Assembly (NCBI GenBank): GCA_021323415.1
Contig: JAJONM010000005.1
Coordinates: 1 to 49,952, forward strand
Length of the DNA stretch: 49,952 nucleotides
Direction: 5' to 3'
Source: Rickettsiaceae bacterium
GTDB taxonomy: Bacteria > Pseudomonadota > Alphaproteobacteria > Rickettsiales > UBA6187
The notes below the pieces were generated by a model. It was not told where the DNA came from, did no database searches, and saw only the letters and a list, made by a program, of their open reading frames with translations. Numbering within the stretch: the first letter of the stretch is position 1; each line of letters opens with the position of its first letter. The translations under genes were made by a program, and so were the position numbers. Below, in pieces: positions 16,968-25,771 of this stretch.

Positions 16968-17754
16968 TATATGGTGGAAAATTCCTGCCAGTAGGAGATG
17001 CAGTAAAAATTTCATAGCCGGTGCTGGTCACTGCCAGGCTATGTTCAAACTGGGCTGAGAGGGATTTGTCTTTGGTCCAGACAGTCCAGCCATCTTTTTG
17101 ATTTAATCTTGTTTGCCAACCTCCGGCATTTACCATTGGCTCGATAGTAAAGAACATGCCTTCTTTTAAAACCATTCCCTGCCCTGGTTTGCCAAAGTGC
17201 ATAACGCTTGGTGCAGCGTGGAATATTTTGCCAAGTCCGTGACCGCAGTAATCACGCACCACTGAATAATTATGCTTTTCAACATAAGCCTGGATTGCGT
17301 GCCCTATATCGCCCAAAGTATTACCCGGCCTCACCTGCTCGATGCCCAGCATCATTGCGTCATAAGTTACCTGACATAGGCGCTTGGCTTTTATAGATGG
17401 CTCACCCACATAGAACATACGGCTGGAATCGCCATGCCAGCCATCGACTTTTGTGGTCACATCAATATTAACTATATCACCATCTTTTAATTTGGTATCA
17501 TTCGGGATGCCGTGGCATACTACATGGTTAACTGAAGTGCAGATAGATTTTGGAAATCCCTTATAACCAAGCGGAGCTGAAATTGCCCCGTGCTGGGTAA
17601 TCATATTATGGCATAGGTCATTGATGTAATTAGTTGTAACACCAGGAGCCACAAAATCGGCTATGTAATCCAACACCTCAGCGGCCAGCCTACCAGCTTT
17701 ACGCATTGCAGCATAGTCAGATTCTGTGTGGATGGTTATAAGTTCTTCTGGCAT
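16963..17754 (-). CDS. map: Type I methionine aminopeptidase
   Basis: Removes the N-terminal methionine from nascent proteins. 263 aa, normal length. Visible dinuclear metal ligands are the Asp in VNIDVT, the Asp in WHGDSSRMF, the His in YCGHGLG, the Glu in TIEPMV and the Glu in QFEHSLAVT. HVVCHGIP contains the conserved substrate-side histidine. The C-terminus is encoded by the edge of a heptad hairpin element. Confidence 0.96.
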   Translation of the reverse strand: MPEELITIHTESDYAAMRKAGRLAAEVLDYIADFVAPGVTTNYINDLCHNMITQHGAISAPLGYKGFPKSICTSVNHVVCHGIPNDTKLKDGDIVNIDVTTKVDGWHGDSSRMFYVGEPSIKAKRLCQVTYDAMMLGIEQVRPGNTLGDIGHAIQAYVEKHNYSVVRDYCGHGLGKIFHAAPSVMHFGKPGQGMVLKEGMFFTIEPMVNAGGWQTRLNQKDGWTVWTKDKSLSAQFEHSLAVTSTGYEIFTASPTGRNFPPYK

Positions 17755-17907
17755 TGTTATCTATTTTTATATTTCTGTGTATATAAATATGGTTTATGCC
17801 GCCAAATTGCAAGGCTGAAATGACTTACTTCTGCGATATTTAGAATCGTCTGGCAATTTATTCTCTTTATCTTATAATTAGAATCTGAACTTAAAATCGA
17901 TGGAATT

Positions 17908-18636
17908 ATGGTGGATACAGCTCCAAAAGCCGCATTAATTGTTATTGGCAATGAAATCCTGTCCGGCAGGACAGAGGATAAAAATATTAATTATATCGCA
18001 AAGGAACTAGGTAAAATAGGCATACGCTTTGCCGAAGTGAGGGTTATACCAGATATTACTAAGATTATTGTCGATACAGTAAATGAAATGCGGTCAAAGT
18101 TTGACTATGTGTTTACTACGGGCGGGATAGGGCCAACCCATGACGATATTACCACCGAATCAGTGGCTAAGGCTTTCGGTGTTCCTGTAGTTAGTCATCC
18201 TGAAGCCTTAGGCCTTTTAGAAGAATATTACAAAGACAGAGGCGGTTTAAATGAAGGCCGCCGTAAGATGACCCTTTTGCCACAAGGGGCAGATTTAATT
18301 GATAACCCTATAAGCACGGCTCCTGGATTTGTTCTTGGTAATGTTTACGTAATGGCCGGCATCCCCAATATTATGCAGGCGATGATGGATAGTGTAAAAT
18401 CAAAGCTTAAAGGTGGCGCTTTGATGATCTCGCGCGAATTAAAAGTATATCTGACAGAAAGCACAATCGCCACTCCATTGCGCGAGCTGCAAGAAAGGAA
18501 TCCTGACCTAGATATTGGCAGCTACCCATTTGTTGATGGGGTAAGGTTTGGAACTAGTCTGGTGCTACGCGGCACTAATGAAGGACTGGTAAATAAGGCT
18601 TATGAAGAGTTGGAAGTTATAGTAAAAGCAGTTTAA
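17908..18636 (+). CDS. Molybdopterin-binding (CinA N-domain-like) protein
   Basis: 242 aa of the MoCF-biosynthesis fold: [16 protein letters not shown] at the N-terminus, then [14 protein letters not shown], and ISTAPGF with VYVMAGIP. This corresponds to the N-terminal domain of CinA without the C-terminal pyridine-nucleotide amidase domain, a stand-alone form common in alphaproteobacteria. Family members can hydrolyse ADP-ribose or related nucleotides; the role here is unproved. It converges with lipB, overlapping by 4 bp. Confidence 0.87.
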   Translation: MVDTAPKAALIVIGNEILSGRTEDKNINYIAKELGKIGIRFAEVRVIPDITKIIVDTVNEMRSKFDYVFTTGGIGPTHDDITTESVAKAFGVPVVSHPEALGLLEEYYKDRGGLNEGRRKMTLLPQGADLIDNPISTAPGFVLGNVYVMAGIPNIMQAMMDSVKSKLKGGALMISRELKVYLTESTIATPLRELQERNPDLDIGSYPFVDGVRFGTSLVLRGTNEGLVNKAYEELEVIVKAV

Positions 18637-19259
18637 CTGCCAAATATTTTCCCAAACTCCTGCTGCAATATAGCATCTAAACAGGCCATATTTGCCGGGC
18701 ATCCAAGACCAGCAAGTGAAGTAACGCCATATTCTTTTATGCCACAAGGTACTATGCCGGAAAAATGCTTTAAGTCAGGGTTTATATTAAGTGCAATACC
18801 ATGGTAAGTGACCCATTTGCGCACGCGTATGCCAATTGCTGCAACCTTCTTTTCATTGCCATAACCGTCATCCACCCAGATACCAACACGCCCCTTGTGG
18901 CGTTCGCCTTTTATACCAAGAACTGCAAGAGTGTTAATGATCCATTGCTCAAGATTGGAAACGTAGAGTTTTAAATCTTCGGCATTCCGCTGCTTCAGGT
19001 TCAGCATTACATAGGCCACACGCTGGCCGGGGCCGTGATAAGTATACTCCCCTCCGCGGCCGGTACTGTATACCGGGAAACGGGTGCTATCTAACAAATC
19101 AGCGGCTTTGGCGCTGGTTCCGGCGGTATAAAGCGGCGGATGCTCTACCAGCCAGACCATTTCATCTTCAGTTCCGGCTATTATGCCAGCAACACGGGCT
19201 TCCATTTGTGCCACAGCTTCCTCATAAGAAATAAGGCCAGGGCTGGTTTTCCATTCCAT
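18633..19259 (-). CDS. lipB: Lipoyl(octanoyl) transferase
   Basis: Moves octanoyl groups from acyl carrier protein to lipoyl domains of 2-oxoacid dehydrogenases. 208 aa. [12 protein letters not shown] (68-79) is the family signature, K138 in KKVAAIGIR is the catalytic lysine, and C172 in [15 protein letters not shown] forms the thioester intermediate. LipA, the Fe-S enzyme that completes lipoate, would need the isc system encoded at 42032-45730. Confidence 0.95.
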   Translation of the reverse strand: MEWKTSPGLISYEEAVAQMEARVAGIIAGTEDEMVWLVEHPPLYTAGTSAKAADLLDSTRFPVYSTGRGGEYTYHGPGQRVAYVMLNLKQRNAEDLKLYVSNLEQWIINTLAVLGIKGERHKGRVGIWVDDGYGNEKKVAAIGIRVRKWVTYHGIALNINPDLKHFSGIVPCGIKEYGVTSLAGLGCPANMACLDAILQQEFGKIFGS

Positions 19260-19346
19260 TTAACTATTCCTTGCTAATTTCGTAAAAAATTGTTATTCCT
19301 GCGTCCCTACCGATACATTAGTTTTATACTATTGTAAATTACGGAT

Positions 19347-19431
19347 GCGACCGTGGCGGAACTGGTAGACGCGCAGCGTTGAGGTCGCTGTGCCGCAAGG
19401 CGTGGAAGTTCAAGTCTTCTCGGTCGCACCA
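19347..19431 (+). tRNA. tRNA-Leu (anticodon GAG)
   Basis: An 85-nt class II tRNA. Acceptor GCGACCG (19347-19353) pairs with CGGTCGC (19421-19427); discriminator A and an encoded CCA follow. The anticodon stem CAGCG/CGCTG encloses TTGAGGT, giving anticodon GAG at 19381-19383. There is a long variable arm (TGCCGCAAGGCGT) and a T loop TTCAAGT. It reads CUC and CUU leucine codons. Confidence 0.96.
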
Positions 19432-19437
19432 TCCTTC

Positions 19438-19454
19438 GCGCTTAGGCGCTTTTC
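19438..19454 (+). terminator. Possible weak terminator after tRNA-Leu
   Basis: GCGC (19438-19441), TTAG loop and GCGC (19446-19449) are followed by TTTT, seven bases after the tRNA CCA. The stem is only 4 bp, so the assignment is tentative. Confidence 0.3.
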
Positions 19455-19600
19455 GATGGCTCACGCCAGGGAAATCAGCACTATAATCTATTAACCTATT
19501 AAATCCTTTATAAGTTGCTTATTTACTTTTTTGTGGCTATAAAAGCCTGTCAAAACCGCAGAGGTACTCTATCGTAATTTCTTAAAGCCTGGATCGTATT

Positions 19601-20995
19601 ATGAGAAAAGCAAAACATAGGCATGATCAGGCAGCAGACCAAAACAACCACTCTTACTTACTTTCGCATGAGCAATCTAAAGAGCTAATGCGCGCTCTTG
19701 AGGCCGATGACAGAGTAAAAATTACCGAACTTGTCACACCATTGCATGCCGCAGATATTGCCGATTTTATTAATATGGCATCCTATGAACATAGGCGCTT
19801 ATTGATAAATTTTATCCGCCGCGATTTTGACCCTGAAATTCTTGTTGAATTAAGTCAGGATGCAAAAGAGGGAGTGCTAGAGTTGCTAGGCCCTGAGCGT
19901 AGCGCAATGGCAATTAATACACTTGAGACAGATGATGCCGTTGACGTAATGGAAGACCTCAATAAAGAAGAGCAAGAGGAAATCCTTAGCGTTTTACCTG
20001 AAGAAGACCGTAAAGACCTGGAAGAAAGCCTTTCCTATCCCCAAGATAGTGCCGGTAGGATGGTTGATAGAAACGTTGTATCCGTCCCTGAATTCTGGAC
20101 AGTTGGGCAAACAATAGATTTTTTACGTTCAGAAAAAGATTTGCCTGATGAATTCTATGAGATATTCGTTGTAGATCCGAAAATGAAGCCAGTTGGTGGT
20201 ATTATGCTTAGCCGTATTATGAGGTCAAAGCGGCCTGTGATGGTTAAGGATATAATGCAAACGGATCTAAAACTTATAAAATCAGGCATGGACCAGGAAG
20301 AAGTAGCCTTCCTGTTCAGACAGTATGGACTGGCTTCCGCACCAGTAATAAACGAAGAAGGACGGATGATTGGTGTTATTACAGTCGATGACGTAGTAGA
20401 TGTTATCGAGGAAGAGGCCCAAGAAGATATAATGTATCTTGGCGGAGTTACGGAAACTGACTTACATTCAAGTCCTACAAAGACTATAAAGCGCCGTTTT
20501 CCTTGGTTATTTGCCAATCTAGTTACCGCCGTCTCCTCATCTTTTGTAATCAGTATGTTTGAAGGTACGATAGCAAAAATAGCGGCTTTAGCGGTACTTA
20601 TGCCAGTAGCAGCTTCAATGGGAGGCAATGCAGGCATGCAAACCACAACTGTTATAGTCCGCTCTATTGCAACAAAAGAGCTTACAACAACCAACGCAAT
20701 GAGAGTTATTAGTAAAGAACTAATGGTTGGCCTATTAAATGGTATCAGTTTCTCTATTATTGCAGCAACAGTATCTTATTTAGTATTTGGTAACCTGCTA
20801 ATGAGTGCAGCATTTGGCCTTGCTATTATTGCAACCTTATTTATGGCTGGATTACTTGGTGTTTTAATCCCATTAGCATTTGTGAAGCTTGGTGCAGACC
20901 CTGCGATTGCCTCTAATGTGGTGTTAACCACAATCACAGACTGCACCGCCTTTGCAACCTTCTTAGGAATAGCAACCTGGCTTTTAGTTAACTAA
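19601..20995 (+). CDS. mgtE: MgtE-type magnesium transporter
   Basis: 464 aa with the full MgtE layout. An N-terminal acidic superhelical domain (about 25-145) is followed by two CBS domains (about 150-275, ending GVITVDDVVDVIEEEAQED). The five-helix membrane pore (about 295-464) includes PVAASMGGNAGMQT, a conserved pore segment, and the C-terminal TDCTAF. It is a Mg2+-gated channel-like uptake system of the inner membrane; the CBS and N domains sense cytosolic Mg2+. The 169 bp between tRNA-Leu and this gene show no obvious riboswitch. Confidence 0.95.
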   Translation: MRKAKHRHDQAADQNNHSYLLSHEQSKELMRALEADDRVKITELVTPLHAADIADFINMASYEHRRLLINFIRRDFDPEILVELSQDAKEGVLELLGPERSAMAINTLETDDAVDVMEDLNKEEQEEILSVLPEEDRKDLEESLSYPQDSAGRMVDRNVVSVPEFWTVGQTIDFLRSEKDLPDEFYEIFVVDPKMKPVGGIMLSRIMRSKRPVMVKDIMQTDLKLIKSGMDQEEVAFLFRQYGLASAPVINEEGRMIGVITVDDVVDVIEEEAQEDIMYLGGVTETDLHSSPTKTIKRRFPWLFANLVTAVSSSFVISMFEGTIAKIAALAVLMPVAASMGGNAGMQTTTVIVRSIATKELTTTNAMRVISKELMVGLLNGISFSIIAATVSYLVFGNLLMSAAFGLAIIATLFMAGLLGVLIPLAFVKLGADPAIASNVVLTTITDCTAFATFLGIATWLLVN

Positions 20996-21062
20996 TATAT
21001 TGAAAACAAATCCGGCTTGTAGTAAAGTATTATAATTATGTCAAAACTTTATGTATCCAGCA

Positions 21063-22043
21063 ATGCACAACTTTAAATATATATTATCTTTAGTTCTTAC
21101 AATCGCATTAATTTCTGCGTGTAACCCAGCAACTTTAAAACAAGATGAAAATAGTCAACTAGCCCCTGGCATCAAATCTGCTCGTGAGGCATCTTTCCCT
21201 GATATGCCATTTAAGGAAGCTCTACGTTCCGGTTATATAGCGCTTGCAGATTATGAATGGACTCATAAAAATAAAAATGCTGCCAAGGTTTTCAGCAAGA
21301 AAGCAATGACAACTCTTACCAACCTAGATCCAGATACGGAAGGGCTTTATGACCGTGACCTTGATTTGAGGGATCTAAATGATCTGCTTGGTGCTAAATA
21401 TTTCATCGACAGCGCTTTTGTTGCCGGACTTAAGGAAAAAGACCCCCAAACAGCAGCAAAGGCACAATTGATGTTTGACTGCTGGGTAGAACAACTAACA
21501 AGGGGTCATACCAAAGAAGATACAAGGCCATGTAAAGCAGAATTTGATAAATCCAGGCAAACTGTAATTGCTTTTATGGATGAAACAAATAAGCGCAATG
21601 AAGCACAAAAAAAGAATTTAGATGCAAAATTATCTAGTATGCAGCGTGTAAATGATTTACATAAAATGCCGGATCCATCATTAATATTCTTCCAATTCAA
21701 TAGTGCGGAACTTGGTGTTACAGCAAAAGGCATTATTGCCAAAGTTGCAGAAGATATAAGAAAATTTAAACCAAAGAAAGTTGTCATCGCCGGCAATACA
21801 GACCTTGTCGGAACTTACCAGGTTAATATGATTCTTGCTATGAAGCGCGGCCAGAAGGTTGCTGATTATATGATAAAACACTATGGAACTGACGGTTCTT
21901 TACTTGATGTAAAAGCCTATGGTTTCAATAATCCGATGGTTGACCCGACAGTAAAGAAAAAAGAGGTTAGAAACCGCTATGTTAAAATTATCTTCTTAAA
22001 GGATAGTAAAACATATTATCAGGATAATAACGATAGCGAATAG
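21063..22043 (+). CDS. OmpA-family lipoprotein
   Basis: About 326 aa. The signal sequence ends LISAC, a lipobox, so the mature protein is probably lipid-anchored. The middle part is helical and charged. The C-terminal domain (about 215-320) is OmpA-like: FFQFNSAELG, VIAGNTDLVGTYQVNMILAMKRGQKVA in shortened form, and a final EVRNRYVKI. This fold binds peptidoglycan diaminopimelate. No clear ribosome site precedes either ATG (21051 or 21063); 21063 gives the more typical signal peptide. It is likely a cell-envelope linker of the Pal kind, though longer than Pal. Confidence 0.85.
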   Translation: MHNFKYILSLVLTIALISACNPATLKQDENSQLAPGIKSAREASFPDMPFKEALRSGYIALADYEWTHKNKNAAKVFSKKAMTTLTNLDPDTEGLYDRDLDLRDLNDLLGAKYFIDSAFVAGLKEKDPQTAAKAQLMFDCWVEQLTRGHTKEDTRPCKAEFDKSRQTVIAFMDETNKRNEAQKKNLDAKLSSMQRVNDLHKMPDPSLIFFQFNSAELGVTAKGIIAKVAEDIRKFKPKKVVIAGNTDLVGTYQVNMILAMKRGQKVADYMIKHYGTDGSLLDVKAYGFNNPMVDPTVKKKEVRNRYVKIIFLKDSKTYYQDNNDSE

Positions 22044-22047
22044 ATTT

Positions 22048-22647
22048 TTATAAAGAGTTACCTTTAGTCTTTATCTCTTGGATTAATTTCTCAAGATAAC
22101 GTAGCTTAATAGCGCTTTGTGCTGCATCTTCCAGTTTTTCTTGCGCCAGATATTCTTTTATCTCATCAATCGCTTGCAAACGACTTTCAGCCGCAGACAC
22201 TGACATAGTTCGTAAATCGTCAGAAGTGGTTGCATTTTCTAATTGTTCGCGCGTTTCTAGTGATTCTAGTAATATTTCCTGGGAAGGTTTTACCGTAGCA
22301 TTATCTGAATTTACCGTTATGCCTTGTAATGATAGCATATATTCAGCCCTTTTTAAGGGTGATTTTAATGTTTCAAAGGCAGTGTTTAAATCTATAGTTT
22401 GCTGCATGGAGAAACTTTTTTCCTTATCTGACTTATTAACAAATAAGTCTGGATGCAACTGACGTTGTAAGCCAAAATAAGCAACCTCAAGGTTTTTAGC
22501 ACCAATTTCAAAATCTATCGGCATGCCAAGCCTGATAAAATGGTTAATAGGGCCAGAAGGCTGTATTTTCTTACATGAAGGACAAAATATACTGCCTGAA
22601 ACTTCAGCAGAACAACTCCAGCAATTTGATTTCGTTGTATTGGTCAT
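22048..22647 (-). CDS. hscB: Fe-S cluster co-chaperone HscB with N-terminal zinc finger
   Basis: J-protein that directs IscU to the Hsp70 HscA for cluster transfer. 199 aa. The J domain has the HPD triad (65-67) in RQLHPDLFV, and the C-terminal helical domain binds IscU. An additional N-terminal four-cysteine knuckle (C9, C12, C22, C25) is present; this is characteristic of mitochondrial HSC20 and some bacterial relatives and absent from E. coli HscB. It is located 20 kb from the isc genes; hscA and fdx are not in the window. It converges on the OmpA-like gene with a 4-bp gap. Confidence 0.9.
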   Translation of the reverse strand: MTNTTKSNCWSCSAEVSGSIFCPSCKKIQPSGPINHFIRLGMPIDFEIGAKNLEVAYFGLQRQLHPDLFVNKSDKEKSFSMQQTIDLNTAFETLKSPLKRAEYMLSLQGITVNSDNATVKPSQEILLESLETREQLENATTSDDLRTMSVSAAESRLQAIDEIKEYLAQEKLEDAAQSAIKLRYLEKLIQEIKTKGNSL

Positions 22648-22667
22648 GCCGAATCATACGACATTTT

Positions 22668-23261
22668 TTATGATTGCGCTACTTTGTCTTTCAACTTTTG
22701 TATAAGGGAATCAATATTACTACGAGACAAAATTGAACCGAACTCTGATCTTTGCGTAGTAATCATGCTTACGCCTTCAGCAACTATATCAATTATCATA
22801 TATTTGCCAGCTGCATCTTTTTGAACCTTATAATTAACATTAATAGAAGGTTCATCCTCAGATTTTATTTCAGTTTGCACTAGAAAAAAATCCTTATCTT
22901 CAGCTGTAGTATTGATTATAGCTATTTTCTGGTTGGTATAATTCTTAAACTTAGGTACATAACTTTTTAGTAAAAATTTACGGTATGAATCACTATACTC
23001 TGCTTTTTGCTGCGGAGTAATATCACGTCCATAACTACCAATAACAAATTTAGCAATCCAGTTTATATTAACTGAAGATTCGAACAATTCTGTCAGCTTC
23101 TGTTCTTTGACTTCATCAGTTAGTTTTGAGCTAACAATCTCTAATGTTGTGTCTCCAACTTTTTTTATAAACTGGTTCGCACCATCAGTCCCGGTTGCTG
23201 GCTTAGCATTGGCATTGAAAGCTAGTGTAAGTAGGAATAAAATAATTGAAAATATACGCAC
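22668..23261 (-). CDS. mlaC: MlaC-type phospholipid shuttle protein
   Basis: 197 aa with a signal peptide ending FNANA. The mature protein matches the MlaC/Ttg2D family: ANQFIKKVGDTTLEI near the start, then WIAKFVIGSYGRDITPQQKAEY, and the middle beta-sheet region YVPKFKNYTNQKI. MlaC carries phospholipid across the periplasm between MlaA and the MlaFEDB inner-membrane complex. It sits just upstream of hscB on the same strand, 20 bp apart. Confidence 0.9.
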   Translation of the reverse strand: MRIFSIILFLLTLAFNANAKPATGTDGANQFIKKVGDTTLEIVSSKLTDEVKEQKLTELFESSVNINWIAKFVIGSYGRDITPQQKAEYSDSYRKFLLKSYVPKFKNYTNQKIAIINTTAEDKDFFLVQTEIKSEDEPSINVNYKVQKDAAGKYMIIDIVAEGVSMITTQRSEFGSILSRSNIDSLIQKLKDKVAQS

Positions 23262-23403
23262 AATAATACCTGCAATAAAATAATTAGTATTTATGTTATG
23301 CCCTTATAAAAACTTCCACCTTTCTTGCAAGTTAATTTTTGATTAAATACCTGCAATTCATGAATATATTACACGAAATATGTATAATTGTATATAACTA
23401 GGA

Positions 23404-24174
23404 TTAGTCTTTACTTAACCATAATATCAAACGACAGGAAATAGTATCATCAGTTAGGATATAATTAGCACCACCAGCAGCTGTAATACACTTAGTGTTA
23501 TCTGCAACATATTGCGATCCGCGCGCAGCGTATATACTTCCCGAAGACGCACCTGTTGCCATTCCCGCTACCGTTGTTGTAGAACCATCATCTATTTTTA
23601 TATCAACCGCGAATACATCAGCTGGTTTTAAGGACTGTCCATCAGCTGCTGGGGTGCTGCTAGTAGTAATAAGCTGCAAAGTATTGCCACTTGTACTGGC
23701 GATGCCTGATAAATATTTCATCAAATAATAACTATCATCATTAAAAGCAGTAGGAGGTACATTTACATCGCGTTGCCATGTTGGTGTTCCGGCAGTAACC
23801 CCAGAAAACCGGCCACTTATCATACCGGATAATGCTAGTTGCTGGATTGCGCGCAATGACTCGCTTTCTGTAGCATCTCCTAGTATCTGTTCATTGCCAT
23901 TGCCATTTACAGTACCTTCTGCATTTGTACTAGAATTATAAGTTCCCCAATAAGACGTTGCATTCGCCATATCTCCAGGCCATGCATTATATTTTAAACG
24001 AAAATTTTCAACTGCTTTGCTATAGCCAGATACTTCAGAAATTAGCTTACTTAATTTAGCTGATTGCATAAGGTGCATCCCACCAGTAATACCAGCCGCC
24101 AATAAACCAGCAATTACAAGGCTGACAGACAATTCAATTAAGCTAAAACCAAAATTCTTATTAAATTTTTTCAT
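23404..24174 (-). CDS. Type IV pilin-like protein (third copy)
   Basis: 256 aa. A short leader (MKKFNKNFG) precedes FSLIELSVSLVIAGLLAAG, a prepilin site G|F with Glu at mature position 5. Later KYNAWPGDMANATSYWG matches the KYAGLPGD segment of the two pilins at 348 and 1136, and VDIKIDDG matches their C-terminal motif. Two C-terminal cysteines (TKCITAAG and ISCRL) parallel the disulfide pair of the first pilin. It stands alone between mlaC and a lipoprotein gene, so it is a dispersed member of the same family, perhaps a minor pilin. Confidence 0.8.
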   Translation of the reverse strand: MKKFNKNFGFSLIELSVSLVIAGLLAAGITGGMHLMQSAKLSKLISEVSGYSKAVENFRLKYNAWPGDMANATSYWGTYNSSTNAEGTVNGNGNEQILGDATESESLRAIQQLALSGMISGRFSGVTAGTPTWQRDVNVPPTAFNDDSYYLMKYLSGIASTSGNTLQLITTSSTPAADGQSLKPADVFAVDIKIDDGSTTTVAGMATGASSGSIYAARGSQYVADNTKCITAAGGANYILTDDTISCRLILWLSKD

Positions 24175-24441
24175 CTCTTCCTAATGTATTTCTTATCTAA
24201 TTTTACCTAATTTTAGAGTAACAAATAAAAATTAAATAAGTGTTAATAATGATATAAATCACCCCGTGCAGTTTAATTTAATTACAGTAATAAATATGCT
24301 GCATTGCACCACCGTATTGCCGCAGTTTTTCTGGCTTTTTCTCGCTTTTATCATAAATTTATGGTATAGTAATATTAATGAGGAATTTACTATTTTAGAA
24401 TACGAAGTTACGCGGGAGATATTTTATATAGGATAAGGATC
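24175..24441. other. Divergent intergenic region upstream of pilin 3 and a lipoprotein
   Basis: 267 bp, AT-rich. For the plus-strand lipoprotein gene TATAGT near 24365 is a possible -10 box, but no matching -35 box is convincing. No hairpin element, RNA gene or repeat is evident. Confidence 0.4.
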
Positions 24442-24828
24442 ATGAGCGTAAAAAACATTACAGCTCTTAGCTTCATAAAAATCGTGTTTAAACTAGGTCT
24501 ATGCTCTGTCCTAGCAGCTTGTAGCACAACAAATTTTAGCTACGTATCACGCCAAAATCTACAAAGCGACCCACTTTACCAAAATGAAGGACATTATAAT
24601 CCAAACGCCATAGTTACCGAAAAAAAGCCTATGAGCCTGGGAGCTTTAAAGTTCCAAAGTGAAGGAATGAATCCAGATGAAGGAAAATTGCTACTTTTGC
24701 AGCGTAAAAAGGGCATATACATGGCTGAAACTATGATCCAGGGCGAAAAAAAGAGAAAATATTTCTTTTCTTTTGGTATTGATCCTAAAAAGCAAGCGTC
24801 CGTTATTGGCTTCAGAATGAAGTTTTAA
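24442..24828 (+). CDS. Small hypothetical lipoprotein
   Basis: 128 aa. The N-terminal signal runs to LCSVLAAC, a lipobox with Cys27, so lipid anchoring is expected. The rest is basic and polar, without a family I recognise; it ends in a beta-strand-like stretch (KYFFSFGIDP, ASVIGFRMKF). AAGGA upstream supports the ATG at 24442. It precedes a beta-barrel protein gene by 192 bp, so it may act in the outer membrane. Confidence 0.65.
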   Translation: MSVKNITALSFIKIVFKLGLCSVLAACSTTNFSYVSRQNLQSDPLYQNEGHYNPNAIVTEKKPMSLGALKFQSEGMNPDEGKLLLLQRKKGIYMAETMIQGEKKRKYFFSFGIDPKKQASVIGFRMKF

Positions 24829-24997
24829 TCTATAGACTATAATAAACAATAGCTTACATAACATTTCAAAACCGTCCACTTACAGCACAAATCCTATATA
24901 AATCCCTGAAAAAGCAAATTTTTTTCTTTTTAGTTGCAAATGGCATACATAAGTGTTAACTTGGTAAAGCAAGGGTTGAAAATTTATTTTAGCCAAT

Positions 24998-25014
24998 AAC
25001 TCCAAGTAGGAGTT
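24998..25014 (+). promoter_or_regulatory. Hairpin covering the ribosome site of the beta-barrel gene
   Basis: AACTCC (24998-25003) pairs with GGAGTT (25009-25014) around a 5-nt loop. The GGAG inside the right arm is the best Shine-Dalgarno for the ATG at 25021, so the folded leader would hide it. A second purine run, AAGGG, touches the ATG too closely to serve well. Translational control, for example by temperature or a protein, is possible but unproved. Confidence 0.4.
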
Positions 25015-25020
25015 TAAGGG

Positions 25021-25635
25021 ATGATACATAAAGCTAAATTATTATTGTTAACTACAGTAGTAGTCGCCTCTACTTTACCAGCTAGCAGTTGGGCTAAAGG
25101 TAAGGTATTAGATAAAAGCCCTTTAGAGAACTTTTATCTAAAATCTGGTGTTACTAACGACTTGATTTCGAATTCTACCATCCAAAATGGTGATAAAGTA
25201 TCTATTGGATATAGGCCACTATCATATGATGGCCCTTTATCTAACGTCCGTTTTGAACAAGAATTATCACATAGCGCAGCAAGTAGTAATGACACACTAA
25301 CTGCAATGAAATTTATGTCCAACTTAGTGTATGACATAGGTAATAGCGCGCAATTTAAACCATATATTGGTTTTGGCGCAGGGCTTTTACATACTGAAAC
25401 TGAAAACTCAGCAAACTTTACAACAAGTATTGATGCCTCAGACACTTATAAGACATATAAGGTAACAACTGGTTTTTCATACGAACCGGAAAAACACCCT
25501 TCTGTCACAGTCCATATTGGCTATACTTATGCTGAAACTTCAGGCAAGCCGGCTTTGCATAATATTTTGAGCTCGCAGCACGAATATGATCCAAATGGCC
25601 AGACCGTTGCTGCTTATATCAGCTTCAAGTTTTAA
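25021..25635 (+). CDS. Outer-membrane beta-barrel protein (opacity/OmpW-like)
   Basis: 204 aa with a signal peptide ending SSWA. The mature part alternates polar and hydrophobic residues like an 8-stranded barrel: FEQELSHSA, MSNLVYDIG, FKPYIGFGAGLLH, TYKVTTGFSYEP, VTVHIGYTYAETS. It ends with a terminal Phe (AYISFKF), the C-terminal signal for outer-membrane insertion. The GFGAG turn recalls surface antigens of alphaproteobacteria. The exact family is uncertain. Confidence 0.75.
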   Translation: MIHKAKLLLLTTVVVASTLPASSWAKGKVLDKSPLENFYLKSGVTNDLISNSTIQNGDKVSIGYRPLSYDGPLSNVRFEQELSHSAASSNDTLTAMKFMSNLVYDIGNSAQFKPYIGFGAGLLHTETENSANFTTSIDASDTYKTYKVTTGFSYEPEKHPSVTVHIGYTYAETSGKPALHNILSSQHEYDPNGQTVAAYISFKF

Positions 25636-25642
25636 GTAATCA

Positions 25643-25700
25643 AAAGTGCAAGAGGGTAAATATTCTTTGCACTTTATACTTTTATGCTTTTGCGCTATAA
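25643..25700. repeat. Hairpin and CT-anchored word repeats after the beta-barrel gene
   Basis: AAAGTGCAA (25643-25651) pairs with TTGCACTTT (25667-25675). The right side continues as CTTTGCA, CTTTATA, CTTTTATG, CTTTTGCG, CTATAATT. It begins 8 nt after the stop of the beta-barrel gene and can serve as its terminator. CTTTTGCG is shared with the element at 97-157. Confidence 0.6.
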
Positions 25701-25771
25701 TTAATTTATCACTAGATTTTTCAAAACATATTATATATATAGGCTATGAAAACTATTTTAAGGGAATGGTT

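Noticed and set aside
25646..25771. Extended N-terminus for the Rieske protein
   Set aside because: It would be encoded by the hairpin region after the beta-barrel gene. The Tat-type signal starts naturally at 25772 with its own ribosome site.
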